A stretch of DNA of 64,000 nucleotides from Anaerolineaceae bacterium UBA4775 (GTDB taxonomy: Bacteria > Chloroflexota > Anaerolineae > Anaerolineales > Anaerolineaceae): positions 62,001 to 126,000 of the forward strand of contig DHHJ01000029.1 in NCBI GenBank assembly GCA_002403205.1. Direction: 5' to 3'. The position numbers and the translations under genes were made by a program. Within the stretch, counting starts at the first letter, position 1; the number at the start of each line of letters is the position of its first letter. The notes under the pieces are model-generated. The model was not told where the DNA came from. It did not search any database and saw nothing but the letters and a program-made list of their open reading frames with translations. Positions 17,127-25,663 of this stretch are shown piece by piece.

Positions 17127-18789
17127 AAAACACCCGTGAACCTTGAATCCGGTTATTGATGAGAGTCAGTGTTAAGATGATTCCAAACAAAACAAAGGCC
17201 ATCGCCGATGCATACCCATACCTGAGCTTTTCGAAAAATTCAATAAAGATCACCAGGCTGAAGGTGTCCGTCGTCCCCAAAGCCAAATTGCTCCTGAAGA
17301 TCCAGATGGTATTGAAGGCCTTAAAGGTCCCGATAATACCGATCAACGACAGGAAGTAAGTGGTCGGGGAAAGCAGCGGAAAGGTGATGTGCCGGAACAC
17401 CTGCCACCCGTTCGCACCATCCACCTCGGCAGAATCATTCAATTCCTTGGGGATGTTGCCCAGCCCGGCCAGGTAAATCACCGTGTTGTAGCCCACAAAG
17501 GTCCAAATGGAATGCAGGATGATCACCACCATCGCCAGGCTGGGTCCGGCAGCCCAGGATGGGACGCTGAACCCGATCAGATCGCCGATGATCGTGATGA
17601 TGCCGCGCGGCTCGAACAGCCATTGCTGGGGCGGTAACCCCAGGCTGCGCAAGAACATGTTAACGGGCGCCGTTTGACGGTTGGAGAACATCTGCTGGAA
17701 GACGGCCGCGCTGGCGATGGACGGTGTGACATAGGGGATGAAATAAATGATGCGGAAAACATTCGAACCGACCAGTTTTTGGAACAGCAGCACCGACAGG
17801 AATAAAGAGATCACCAACTGCAGCGGAACGGTACCCAGGGAGAAGTACACCGTGACCTTGAGGCCGTCCCAGATCTTTTTATCACCGGCAGCGATGACCG
17901 CCGGCAGCTCGCCAATCAATAGCCATCCCCCAACCAGCAGCACCATCGCTCCCAACGCATGCAGCCAAAACAAGCCGTCGCTGGTTTGCTTTTCTGCCCG
18001 CCGCCAGATCAGCCACCCGGCAGCAAACAGGATCAGCCCGCTGCTGATGGTGATCACCTGGGGCCAGATGCCCGGGTCGGTGCCTTCCGCCAGGGCCGCG
18101 GCGTAAGCCGCATTGACCTCCTGCAAGGTGAAGGCCAGCAATCCGATGCCGATGCCCAGCAGGGTAAAACCCATGCTGAAGTAAGCCTGATGTTTGAGGT
18201 TGTTGCGGCTGCGCCAAAAGTGCAAAGCCAGCACGCTCAGCGCCAGGGTCGCCAGCAGGGCTAACAGGAAGGTCCGCCAGGCCGGCAGGACACTTTCCGC
18301 GCGCAGGGCCTCTCCCAACAATTCAGCAAAAACAATTTCGTCGCGTTCCAATCCGCGTACCTTGAAGGCAATATCCAGCACTTCGGGCAGGGCGCGGTAA
18401 AACCAATTCAAGAAGGAGAAGATCATCGCCGCAAAGGCCAAACCCGGCACAATGGTCAGCCACGGCCGGTCTTGATGCTCACGCTTGATCTGCAACACCC
18501 GCCTGATCAGGAAATAAACCCCAACCAGGGCACCTAACCCCAAGAAAAAGGCCACCACATACGCCAGGTTGCCAACCGCGTTGACGTAGTTGGTCAGACC
18601 GATCATATCACTGCGCACAATGCGCCAGCGGTGCAGGCTGACATACAGCGCAAAAAACACCGGGAAGATGCCGAACACAAAAATTAGGATCGATGCTGGT
18701 GCAATAAACAAATAAGCGGTTAAATATTCCTTTAAACGTCGCCCCCGTCGTCCTGTGAAAGTTCTCTGAAGAAAGTTCTTTTTTTCCAT
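17119..18789 (-). CDS. Carbohydrate ABC transporter permease (MalF/UgpA type) with large membrane insert
   Basis: Membrane partner of the MalG-type subunit, 556 aa instead of the usual ~300. TM1 (about 22-50) and the conserved GLTNY (residues 64-68) are normal. The expected next segment (IWDGLKVTVYFSLGT) does not appear until about residue 306. The intervening ~230 residues contain about six hydrophobic helices linked by charged loops. After this the core resumes, including the EAA loop IPKELNDSAEVDGANGW near residues 458-474. No frameshift is visible, so the insert is part of one continuous protein. It is the first gene of the importer operon. Confidence 0.88.
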   Translation of the reverse strand: MEKKNFLQRTFTGRRGRRLKEYLTAYLFIAPASILIFVFGIFPVFFALYVSLHRWRIVRSDMIGLTNYVNAVGNLAYVVAFFLGLGALVGVYFLIRRVLQIKREHQDRPWLTIVPGLAFAAMIFSFLNWFYRALPEVLDIAFKVRGLERDEIVFAELLGEALRAESVLPAWRTFLLALLATLALSVLALHFWRSRNNLKHQAYFSMGFTLLGIGIGLLAFTLQEVNAAYAAALAEGTDPGIWPQVITISSGLILFAAGWLIWRRAEKQTSDGLFWLHALGAMVLLVGGWLLIGELPAVIAAGDKKIWDGLKVTVYFSLGTVPLQLVISLFLSVLLFQKLVGSNVFRIIYFIPYVTPSIASAAVFQQMFSNRQTAPVNMFLRSLGLPPQQWLFEPRGIITIIGDLIGFSVPSWAAGPSLAMVVIILHSIWTFVGYNTVIYLAGLGNIPKELNDSAEVDGANGWQVFRHITFPLLSPTTYFLSLIGIIGTFKAFNTIWIFRSNLALGTTDTFSLVIFIEFFEKLRYGYASAMAFVLFGIILTLTLINNRIQGSRVFYG

Positions 18790-18935
18790 AGGCTCTCAAT
18801 CAAAACATATGATGTTTGGCACCCCTTAAGCCGCATCCTTGATCAGTTCACCAACCCACCCTGTACATCTTACCCATCCAGGGCAAACTTCTGCAGGTTC
18901 GAAAAAAAACACATCACCTGACTTCCTAAGCCTTG

Positions 18936-18941
18936 ATTATA
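18936..18941 (-). promoter_or_regulatory. Candidate -10 box for sugar importer operon
   Basis: TATAAT on the minus strand, about 150 bases before the permease start at 18789. No good -35 hexamer is seen at the standard distance, so this is only a candidate. Confidence 0.3.
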
Positions 18942-19029
18942 CCGGAAAATGGATGCCATTTTAGAAGAAACGGGTCAGTTTACCCGCCATTAACCCGCAG
19001 TCGTTATCAGGGTCACGCTTGCCGGTACG

Positions 19030-19800
19030 TCAACCGCCCAACACCTCGGCCAAAGGGCGCACGGCCACCCCCGCCTTTAGCAGTGTTTGCTGCACCTGCT
19101 GCGCATTTTCAGGGGCAGAGGCATGATCACCATGCAGGCACAGGGTATCGATCCGATGGGCCTGGCCATTAAAGAAAATCCCCTCCCTGACCAAACGCAA
19201 GGCATTTTCGGCCACTGCCTGGGGGTTCGCAATCAGCGCGCCCGCCCGATCCCTGGGCATCAATGCTCCATCCGGCAGGTAGGCCCGATCCGGGAAGGCC
19301 TCGTTGGCGACCTGCAGCCCAGCCGCAGCCCCTGCCATCACCAGCGCGGAACCCGCCAACGCCACCAGGATCAGGTGCGGGTCATACGCTGCCACAGCCC
19401 GGGCGATCACCGCAGCAATGGCCTCATCCTGCGCGGCCAGGTTGTACAGCGCGCCATGGGGTTTAATATGGACAAGTGCTGCCCCAGCCACACGGGCGAA
19501 GGCTTCCAGTGACCCCAGCTGGTAGGTGATGGCACAGGTGAGCTCGTCGTCTGAAAGCGCCATCGCCCGCCGGCCAAACCCGGCCAAATCCGGGTAACCA
19601 GGGTGCGCGCCCAAGGCGACACCATGCTCAACGGCCTGTGAAACCGTGCGGGCCATCACGACCGGGTCACCGGCATGAAAACCGCAGGCAATGTTCGCTG
19701 AGGTGATCCACCGCATCATCTCCGCGTCTGCACCCAGGGTGTAACGGCCAAAGCTTTCACCCAAATCACAATTGAGGTCTACCATCAAATGCCCGTCCAT
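19030..19800 (-). CDS. pxpA: 5-oxoprolinase subunit A (LamB/YcsF family)
   Basis: One of the three components of the ATP-dependent PxpABC 5-oxoprolinase, which converts 5-oxoproline (pyroglutamate) to glutamate. The 256-residue protein shows DLNCDLGESFGRY at the N-terminus, NIACGFHAGDP, VALGAHPGYPD, IKPHGALYN and DTLCLHGDH, all hallmark blocks of the family. The ATG at 19800 has a perfect AGGAGG four bases upstream, so I prefer it over an internal ATG (19785) that would give a TGATG junction. It overlaps pxpC by 16 bp. Confidence 0.93.
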   Translation of the reverse strand: MDGHLMVDLNCDLGESFGRYTLGADAEMMRWITSANIACGFHAGDPVVMARTVSQAVEHGVALGAHPGYPDLAGFGRRAMALSDDELTCAITYQLGSLEAFARVAGAALVHIKPHGALYNLAAQDEAIAAVIARAVAAYDPHLILVALAGSALVMAGAAAGLQVANEAFPDRAYLPDGALMPRDRAGALIANPQAVAENALRLVREGIFFNGQAHRIDTLCLHGDHASAPENAQQVQQTLLKAGVAVRPLAEVLGG

Positions 19801-20741
19801 GTGTCCTCCTGAAATAACGCCTTAGAATCAAGCCCGACCAGGGCCTGCTGCCACGCTGCCTGTGCGTCAGCCACGGAAAGCGGGGTGAAACGCAGCGCAC
19901 CACGCCCGGGTTCAACCTGCGTCAGCAAAGGCAGGTCTGCCCTGGCTACAACCGCAATGCAAGCATACCCGCCCGTTGTGGGATGGTCGGGCATCATCAC
20001 GATCGGCTGCCCGTCACCCGGCACCTGGATCTCTCCCAGAACCATGCCCTGCGAGACCAGGTCCGCGCCCCGCTGATGTGCCAGCGAGGGTCCGTTCAAG
20101 CGGTAGCCCATACGATCCGATTGTGGCGAAACCGCATAAGACCCCGCCAGAAACGTTTCCCAGCTCACAGGTTGAAACCGCCCCGCATGCGGACCGGGAA
20201 CCACCCGGATCAACGGCCTGGATGTGTACGGCGGGCGCAAGCGTGCTGGCAGCGAACGTCCCGCCAGCAGAAACGCGTCCGAGCTGGGGGGCTGGAGTGG
20301 CAGGCGGTCGCCCTCAGCCAGCCTGCGGCCCAGGCCGGCTGCGGGGTAAGCGCTGCGCGACCCCATCCACACCTCAGACTGGACCCCACCTGCCGCCGCC
20401 AGGTAAGCCCAATTGCCGCCGCCTGATTTCTCCAGGCGAATGACATCGCCGTTCTTGCCCAGGAAAGACATCCACAGCGGGATCGCACGCCGATTCACCC
20501 ACAGCCGGTAACCCGCACCGCACACAGCCAGCAGGGCATTCCCCTCCAGGGCAAATTCAGCGTTTGAAAAACCCACCTCCACACAGGCCGCGCCAGGTGC
20601 ATTGCCGACCAGCCGGTTCGCCGCCCGAAACGCCCACCCATCCATTGGGCCAGATTCGGGCATGCCAAAACGCTGGTATCCCGTTCGGCCTGCGTCCTGG
20701 ACGGTCATCATCAAGGCCGCCTGATGGATGTGCAGGGTCAT
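19785..20741 (-). CDS. pxpC: 5-oxoprolinase subunit C (biotin-dependent carboxyltransferase-like)
   Basis: A 318-residue member of the KipA/allophanate hydrolase subunit 2 family. Typical blocks are TVQDAGRTGYQRFGMPESGPMD near the N-terminus (quoted here in two parts: TVQDAGRTGYQ and RFGMPESGPMD), VVPGPHAGRF, SDRMGYRLNGP and MPDHPTTGGYACIAVV. It acts with PxpB, which carries the ATP-linked step. It overlaps pxpB by 4 bp and pxpA by 16 bp, giving a compact pxpB-pxpC-pxpA cassette. Confidence 0.92.
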   Translation of the reverse strand: MTLHIHQAALMMTVQDAGRTGYQRFGMPESGPMDGWAFRAANRLVGNAPGAACVEVGFSNAEFALEGNALLAVCGAGYRLWVNRRAIPLWMSFLGKNGDVIRLEKSGGGNWAYLAAAGGVQSEVWMGSRSAYPAAGLGRRLAEGDRLPLQPPSSDAFLLAGRSLPARLRPPYTSRPLIRVVPGPHAGRFQPVSWETFLAGSYAVSPQSDRMGYRLNGPSLAHQRGADLVSQGMVLGEIQVPGDGQPIVMMPDHPTTGGYACIAVVARADLPLLTQVEPGRGALRFTPLSVADAQAAWQQALVGLDSKALFQEDTWTGI

Positions 20742-21442
20742 GGCAGGTCGCTATCCTGGGCGGGGATGAAGCGCACTTCATCGCCTGGTGCAAGGGTGAA
20801 ATATGGTTCGTGGAGGGGGTCAAACAGCACCTGGCTCGTCCGACCGATCAATTGCCAGCCACCGGGTGATGCCAGGGGATATATACCGGTCTGATTACCG
20901 GCAATCCCCACCGAGCCTGCCGGCACATGTGTGCGGGGCGTGGCCAGCCGCGGCGTGGTTAAGTCTGGGTCCAGCCCGAGCAGGTAGGCAAAACCTGGCA
21001 TAAACCCCATCATGCCCACCCGGTACAAGCCCCGCGTGTGGCGCTCCACCACTTCGGTCTGGGTCAGGCCGTGGTACGCGGCCACAGCGGGTAAATCCGG
21101 CCCATCGTCGCCGCCGTACTGCACGCTGATCTCCACCAAACGCGGTGAACGCTCGACCGCCTGCACATCTGTGACCAGGCAGGCCTCAATCCAGCTGATG
21201 ACGGTAGTCAACGCCGCCTGTGCTGGGTCATACAGCACCATCAGGCTGTTGAAAGCCGGGATCCACTCCACAACACCCGCCAGCGGCGTATGCTGCAGGC
21301 GCCAGTCAAGCGTGCGCACCTGCTGGCTGGCTGCCTCCGACAGCACCTCGTCGAAGGTGATCAGCACAGCCCGTTCTCCAACAGGCGCAAAACGCGGGAA
21401 TTTTGCCTCGTCAGCGGTCATCGGGGTGTTTGTGTCTCGCAT
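20738..21442 (-). CDS. pxpB: 5-oxoprolinase subunit B (KipI family)
   Basis: A 234-residue protein with the KipI/allophanate hydrolase subunit 1 fold. It shows FAPVGERAVLITF, HTRGLYRVGMMGFMPGFAYL, TPRTHVPAGSVGIAG and IYPLASPGGWQLIGRT. The first ATG (21442) lies inside the upstream BrkB gene by 32 bp; an internal ATG at 21421 is also possible, and neither has a strong ribosome site. The homologue in Bacillus was first studied as a kinase inhibitor, but in this gene arrangement the 5-oxoprolinase role is the expected one. Confidence 0.92.
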   Translation of the reverse strand: MRDTNTPMTADEAKFPRFAPVGERAVLITFDEVLSEAASQQVRTLDWRLQHTPLAGVVEWIPAFNSLMVLYDPAQAALTTVISWIEACLVTDVQAVERSPRLVEISVQYGGDDGPDLPAVAAYHGLTQTEVVERHTRGLYRVGMMGFMPGFAYLLGLDPDLTTPRLATPRTHVPAGSVGIAGNQTGIYPLASPGGWQLIGRTSQVLFDPLHEPYFTLAPGDEVRFIPAQDSDLP

Positions 21443-22322
21443 TCTGGATGGAAGCGGTCAGGTGCGCGCCGATCAACACGATCGTCCCCGTCAGGTACAC
21501 CCAAAACAACAGCGCCACGATCGTCCCTAAAGAGCCATACACGAGCTGGTATTGCGAAAGCCCGCTGCTGAGGTACCAGGCAAAGCCGTTATTCAGCAGC
21601 ACCCAGGCCACGCCGGTGACCAACCCACTAAGCATCGACGCCCTGCGGCTGACCGACACGGTCGGCACCCATTGGTACAGCGCCCAAAACATCAGCCAGT
21701 TGAAAAACACCGGCACCAGGAACACGCCGATCTGCCAGAAGATCGTCTCGTGCAGCTTGACCCCGTTGAGGGGAATATCAATCACCGGGATCAGCCCGGA
21801 TAAGGTCGAGGCGACCAAAGACAGCAGCAGTAAAAGGCCGATGCCGAAAAAGATCAACAGTCCCCGCAAGCGCCCTTTAATGAAATTCAGCAGTTTTGCC
21901 TGTGGAAAGGCACGATTGATGTTCCTGGCCAGGATATTGAACACGCTCGTTGCAGACCAGACCAGGGAAATCAGGGCCACAAAGGTGACCGCTCCTCGCA
22001 ACCTGAGCACGTGGTTGATGTTCTGGATCACCAGGTCCTCAGCGCCTGGCAGGACGCCCTCCAGGACACTCAACAAGTTCGCTTGCACCACTTCTGTATC
22101 AACAAAATAGCTGCCCACCACGATGAACACCAGCAGCATCGGGAAAATGGAGAAAAAGGCATAGTATGCCAGGCTGGCCGCGGTTTCAGACCCGCGTTCC
22201 TCGGTAAAACGCTCAACGGCTATGCGAATGATTTCCAATACCCCGCCGGTAAGGCGATCGGCGCGCTGATACAGGCGCTCGAGTTCACTTTCAATCTTTT
22301 GATAGATCTTTTTAATATCCAT
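21411..22322 (-). CDS. YihY/BrkB family membrane protein
   Basis: A 303-residue integral membrane protein with six hydrophobic helices. Family blocks include AASLAYYAFFSIFPMLLVF near residue 50, VWSATSVFNILARNINRAF and VYGSLGTIVALLFWVYLTG. The family was once called RNase BN in error; its actual function is unknown, with proposed roles in envelope or export. It runs into pxpB with a 32-bp overlap, so the four genes are probably co-transcribed, though no functional link to oxoproline is known. Confidence 0.88.
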   Translation of the reverse strand: MDIKKIYQKIESELERLYQRADRLTGGVLEIIRIAVERFTEERGSETAASLAYYAFFSIFPMLLVFIVVGSYFVDTEVVQANLLSVLEGVLPGAEDLVIQNINHVLRLRGAVTFVALISLVWSATSVFNILARNINRAFPQAKLLNFIKGRLRGLLIFFGIGLLLLLSLVASTLSGLIPVIDIPLNGVKLHETIFWQIGVFLVPVFFNWLMFWALYQWVPTVSVSRRASMLSGLVTGVAWVLLNNGFAWYLSSGLSQYQLVYGSLGTIVALLFWVYLTGTIVLIGAHLTASIQNARHKHPDDR

Positions 22323-22351
22323 AATTGAATTTCGTGTGCGGTTTTTGCCTA

Positions 22352-22357
22352 ATTATA
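22352..22357 (-). promoter_or_regulatory. Candidate -10 box for brkB-pxpBCA
   Basis: TATAAT on the minus strand, about 30 bases before the BrkB start codon. The -35 region is not recognisable. Confidence 0.35.
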
Positions 22358-22454
22358 CTGGGTTATGGTTGTTCCACCTGTGTTCACTGATCGGGATGGA
22401 CAGAAAAGGTAAATTTGACCTCGTTGGATGATCCTCAGCTCCCAAATCGTCATG

Positions 22455-22460
22455 TATAAT
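22455..22460 (+). promoter_or_regulatory. Candidate -10 box for MazG-like gene
   Basis: TATAAT preceded by TG (catgTATAAT), 38 bases before the ATG at 22498. It sits about 100 bases from the divergent BrkB promoter candidate. No clear -35 is visible. Confidence 0.35.
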
Positions 22461-22497
22461 TGCCCTTGGCCCGACCAGCACATCGACAGGAGCATTG

Positions 22498-22887
22498 ATG
22501 AAAATCAAGACGATTCAAAACTACTACACGGCACGCGGCTTGCAGTGGCCAGATGCCAAGGACGCATTGTGGTTCTTTCTTTCAGAAGTGGGGGAACTGG
22601 CAGATGCCTACCTGGCCCAGCATGCAGCTGCGCTGACCGAGGAAGAGGTGCACATGCTGCAGACCTTTGCCGACGAAGGCTTTCATGCAGATGAGATCGT
22701 TTCGCGCGTGGATGGTTGGGTGCGGAATAACGACCGGGTCAAAAAAGAAGATATCGCGAAGGAAGTCGCGGACTGCGAAATGATGCTGGCTGTTTTCATG
22801 TACAGCCTGACCCAAACCTCTCCCGATGATGCGTTGCTCAAAAAGATGAAGGAGAAACTCGGCTCCCGGGCGGATCTGCTCACATGA
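22498..22887 (+). CDS. MazG-like nucleotide pyrophosphohydrolase
   Basis: A 129-residue all-alpha protein of the MazG/dUTPase-like superfamily, which hydrolyses (d)NTPs to monophosphates as house-cleaning. The metal-binding ExxE...ExxD pattern is visible as FLSEVGELADAYL and, after an extended linker (about residues 45-85), KEVADCEMML. The linker is longer than in small MazG proteins. AGGAG lies five bases before the ATG at 22498; a TTG three bases earlier is not needed. Nucleotide preference is unknown. Confidence 0.75.
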   Translation: MKIKTIQNYYTARGLQWPDAKDALWFFLSEVGELADAYLAQHAAALTEEEVHMLQTFADEGFHADEIVSRVDGWVRNNDRVKKEDIAKEVADCEMMLAVFMYSLTQTSPDDALLKKMKEKLGSRADLLT

Positions 22888-23028
22888 ACACCCTGCTGCC
22901 CAACGAGGAATCAATCGCCTTGGCACGAATACCCAGTTGGCCTAAGGACAGGCCTGCCAGTCTGTCCTTCCCGAAAGGCGCGTCCCTGCACTCCATCTGG
23001 ACGGGGATGGGTCACTGCCGCCAAACCG

Positions 23029-23253
23029 ATGCTGCTCCCGGGTGTCGCAGTAAAAAAGGGGCGGCACATACGGGATAAAGCACATAGACAAGTGTGCAAC
23101 AAAGCCTCAATTAGGTATGCATATAGAGGTCATCAGGTAAGTGAGCTTATCAAGCAGATGGGAAAAGATTATTCCCGCGTCAGTAAATCACCGTTTTTAC
23201 AGTCAGCCACATCCAGAGTTCATTGTGGTTCGCTTGAATATTCATCGCGATAA
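23029..23253 (+). pseudogene. Possible relic of a transposase C-terminal helix-turn-helix
   Basis: This 74-codon frame contains IRYAYRGHQVSELIKQMG followed by KDYSRVSK (residues about 28-53). That resembles the DNA-binding tail of REP-associated (RayT, IS200-like) transposases, in which a Tyr/Ser-rich recognition helix reads like HYSTVSR. No HUH or Y1 catalytic motif is seen before it, so only a remnant would survive. The resemblance is short and from memory. Confidence 0.3.
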
Positions 23254-23373
23254 TCGTCCGGAAGCACCATCCGCACACCAAAGACCAAATGTGAAACCGT
23301 GTGATACCCTCACGTTGACCAGCAGCCACAGGTCACTGATGCGATACGATTTAAATGATCATTGAAACCAACA

Positions 23374-23409
23374 AGGCTGCCCATTCAAAAAGGCAGCCTC
23401 ATTTTTTTT
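23374..23409 (+). terminator. Intrinsic terminator
   Basis: Stem aggctgcc / ggcagcct followed by cattttttttc on the plus strand. It lies between converging transcripts (MazG-like gene and lipoprotein) and may serve both. Confidence 0.75.
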
Positions 23410-23446
23410 CTTCAAGGCCCGAAAATCATTACCGGGCAAACTGAGT

Positions 23447-24241
23447 TTAATTATCCGTATCCAATGTGAAGGTCTCGCGCAGCTCGCCTGCCCGGACAGT
23501 GTACTCACCTGCTGGCAAACCGGCCACATCCAGGTCAACCTGCTCGTCAAAGGGCACAATGGCCATCGTGCAGGCGACATCGCCATCGGGTCGCTGGGTG
23601 ACGATCCGCACAGTAAAGGTGTCACCTTTCCTATCAGCTTGGACTTCATGAACGGTCGTGCAGCCATCGGGCAGGTAACCCGCCAGGAGCACCTGCACCT
23701 GGACCGGATCCGATTCCATGATCAAAACCGAGATGTCTTCCACCACGGCATCCGAGGTGAAAACCACGTCCTGATCGCCAGAAACCGGTTCCCCAGCGGG
23801 GACATTATCCACATCGAAGGTAAAGGTCGCCTGCTGGTCCTGGGCGGTCACGGTATATGTGCCGGCCTCAAGGCCGTAAACATCCAGGCTGATGCGCTCT
23901 TCAAAGGGGACCAATGCTTCTGTGCAGGCAATGTCACCGGTTTGTCGGCGTGTGGTCAGGGTCAGAATGAATTCATTTTCCTGCCTTTCGGCAGTGATCT
24001 CAACCAGTTCTACACAGCCATCCGGCAAGTAACCCGAAACCAGGACATTCACTTGAAGAGGGAAGGATTCGAGCAGCAGCACATCTAAGGATTCAACCGT
24101 CGCTTCCTGCCCGTATGCGTATCCATCCTCTGACGGGGGCGTCCCAACCACCGGTGGTCCAGCCGGTTGTCTAGTCTGACAAGCCGACAAGAGCAAACCG
24201 GCTAACAGGGTCATCAACAATGCAAATTTAATCGTTTTCAT
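23447..24241 (-). CDS. Lipoprotein with two tandem copies of a Cys-containing beta domain
   Basis: A 264-residue surface lipoprotein. The signal peptide ends in LLLSAC (Cys21), followed by a Pro-rich linker. Residues 49-146 and 167-264 are two copies of the same ~98-residue domain, both containing GYLPDGC, a second Cys exactly 30 residues later (Cys76/106 and Cys194/224), VPF(E/D)E, LDV and AG(T/E)YTV. The paired cysteines probably form a disulphide in each domain. The pattern of beta strands suggests an Ig-like or carbohydrate-binding fold, but I do not recognise a named family. The gene is monocistronic. Confidence 0.75.
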   Translation of the reverse strand: MKTIKFALLMTLLAGLLLSACQTRQPAGPPVVGTPPSEDGYAYGQEATVESLDVLLLESFPLQVNVLVSGYLPDGCVELVEITAERQENEFILTLTTRRQTGDIACTEALVPFEERISLDVYGLEAGTYTVTAQDQQATFTFDVDNVPAGEPVSGDQDVVFTSDAVVEDISVLIMESDPVQVQVLLAGYLPDGCTTVHEVQADRKGDTFTVRIVTQRPDGDVACTMAIVPFDEQVDLDVAGLPAGEYTVRAGELRETFTLDTDN

Positions 24242-24613
24242 GGCGTTCTTATCCTTTCTCCAATATTTTCTCCCTTATTTAACGTGAACAATCTTTGTTT
24301 TGTTCCATACTGAGCCTACTTTGCCAATATAAAAGCGAGGTTGAAGATGAAGACCGTTGATGTAAGCATCAGCCACACTATTCCTGCAGGAGCAATTTCA
24401 GAGTGCCTGCTCTGAAAAACAGGGAGGGTACGCTTCCGAAGAATGGAGATCGATTTGCTGAGCAGGGAACACACCTGCCAGGAATCCCGGCAAGCCATCT
24501 AATCAGTACGCCCCAAATTGGCTGCAAATTCTTTTAAAAAATATCTCTCTGGACAAGAAAAAGCCCCCGGAAATCGATTTCCAGGGGCAGGCAAGGTTGC
24601 GTAGCCATCAAGC
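24242..24613. other. Intergenic region between two lipoprotein genes
   Basis: Contains the terminator of the downstream-coordinate lipoprotein gene (24556-24588) and presumably the promoter of the 264-residue lipoprotein. A 60-codon minus-strand frame (24316-24498) has no recognisable product. Nothing else seen. Confidence 0.5.
24556..24588 (-). terminator. Intrinsic terminator of 349-residue lipoprotein gene
   Basis: Read on the minus strand: gcccctggaaatcg / cgatttccgggggc (one mismatch, no unpaired loop beyond the central turn), followed by TTTTTCTTG. It lies 25 bases after the stop codon at 24614. Confidence 0.8.
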
Positions 24614-25663
24614 TCATTGCTGCAAATACGTGTAGCGCGCTTTAAGGACATGCATGATATAGTTTTGCCACAGGTTGATCATGTCCTGGGTTTTGTAATC
24701 GTGGGTTGAAAAGGTCTGCCAGATCATGCGGCCTTCCATGCATTCAGCAATGACCCCATAAGCCGAATGTTCCTTCTGCTGCGTGCCACCCAGCAAAACG
24801 CCATCGGAGCCCGGGACGATCTTGAGCAGATCACCCACATCTCCGTACCACAAAACATCATAGGGAATTAACATGCTGATCAGGTTAGGCTCAGAGAACA
24901 ACGGGTGAGTGGGGTCCAGAAGGTACACCAGGTAGGCATTCAGGTCACTGAAAGTTTCGCGCCACCAATCGCGATGAAAAGCCAGGCCACAGCGCTGCAT
25001 CACCGGCTGGATGCGCCCAAAGGCCACATCATCGATATACCAGAGCTCCAAAACGATCCCGGTGCCCCGGTCCATTTGTTCTGAAAGCGCATCAAAATAT
25101 TCACCGGAGATGTTTACCCTTGATTCCGCGCCGATCACGATCAGGTCCCACTGGGTCGCGGAGTTCATGTTGGTGAGCAAATCTCCCATGGCGTCATTGA
25201 CATGGGTTGTGTTCCGGCCCAGGCCCAAACCATCAACCGCGTTTTGAATCACTTTGGCATCCCCCGACCCATACATATCATCATACAGGAGGATCTTGAC
25301 CGACATGAGCCAGTCTTCAAAGGTTTGTGTGGGTTTCGGTTCAACCACAGGCTCTGTTGCTGTTGGCTGTTCGATCACGACTTCCGTCGCTTCCGGGGTT
25401 GGCGGTTCCACCACAACTGCCTGCGTGTAAGTAAGGTACGGTGTGAAAGTCGGCAGGGACGGCGGTTCAACCACTGGCGCGGCTGGTTCTGCTTCAGCCA
25501 AGCGTGTCTGTTCCACCGCCATACTGGTCTGCTGAATAGCCAAAGCCACCCGTGTGCCTTCCAGTTCCTGGCTGCCAGAAGAAGAGGGCAGCAATCGGTC
25601 GCATGAGGTTAATAACGCGCCCAACACCATCAGGCCGATCACAAGTATGGTCAACCGTCTCAT
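24614..25663 (-). CDS. Lipoprotein of unknown function with Thr/Pro/Glu linker
   Basis: About 349 residues. The signal peptide ends in LLTSC (Cys21). Next come a Gln/Thr-rich segment (AIQQTSMAVEQT) and a Pro/Thr/Glu/Val linker to about residue 115. A globular domain then begins with SVKILLYDDMYG and contains DLIVIGAES, LELWYIDD and a C-terminal THDY. The domain layout (strand, glycine-rich turn, D-L-I-V-I) hints at a class-I glutamine amidotransferase-like or ThuA-like Rossmann fold, but no catalytic triad is evident. The frame opens at GTG 25669; the ATG at 25663 follows GGAGGTGAAA and is preferred. Confidence 0.65.
   Translation of the reverse strand: MRRLTILVIGLMVLGALLTSCDRLLPSSSGSQELEGTRVALAIQQTSMAVEQTRLAEAEPAAPVVEPPSLPTFTPYLTYTQAVVVEPPTPEATEVVIEQPTATEPVVEPKPTQTFEDWLMSVKILLYDDMYGSGDAKVIQNAVDGLGLGRNTTHVNDAMGDLLTNMNSATQWDLIVIGAESRVNISGEYFDALSEQMDRGTGIVLELWYIDDVAFGRIQPVMQRCGLAFHRDWWRETFSDLNAYLVYLLDPTHPLFSEPNLISMLIPYDVLWYGDVGDLLKIVPGSDGVLLGGTQQKEHSAYGVIAECMEGRMIWQTFSTHDYKTQDMINLWQNYIMHVLKARYTYLQQ

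Larger units (their letters stand above)
22888..23446. other. Long gene-poor region with transposase-like relic
   Basis: About 560 bases between the MazG-like gene and the convergent lipoprotein gene. It has short open frames, one with a helix-turn-helix-like stretch (see the pseudogene entry), and ends in a strong hairpin terminator. A 64-codon frame that overlaps the MazG-like stop by ATGA has no recognisable product. Confidence 0.5.

Noticed and set aside
22884..23078. A 64-codon frame overlapping the MazG-like stop by ATGA
   Set aside because: The overlap is suggestive, but the composition is not protein-like and no domain is recognisable.
24316..24498. A 60-codon minus-strand membrane-like frame between the two lipoprotein genes
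   Set aside because: No ribosome site and no family likeness; the hydrophobic tail could be chance in AT-rich DNA.
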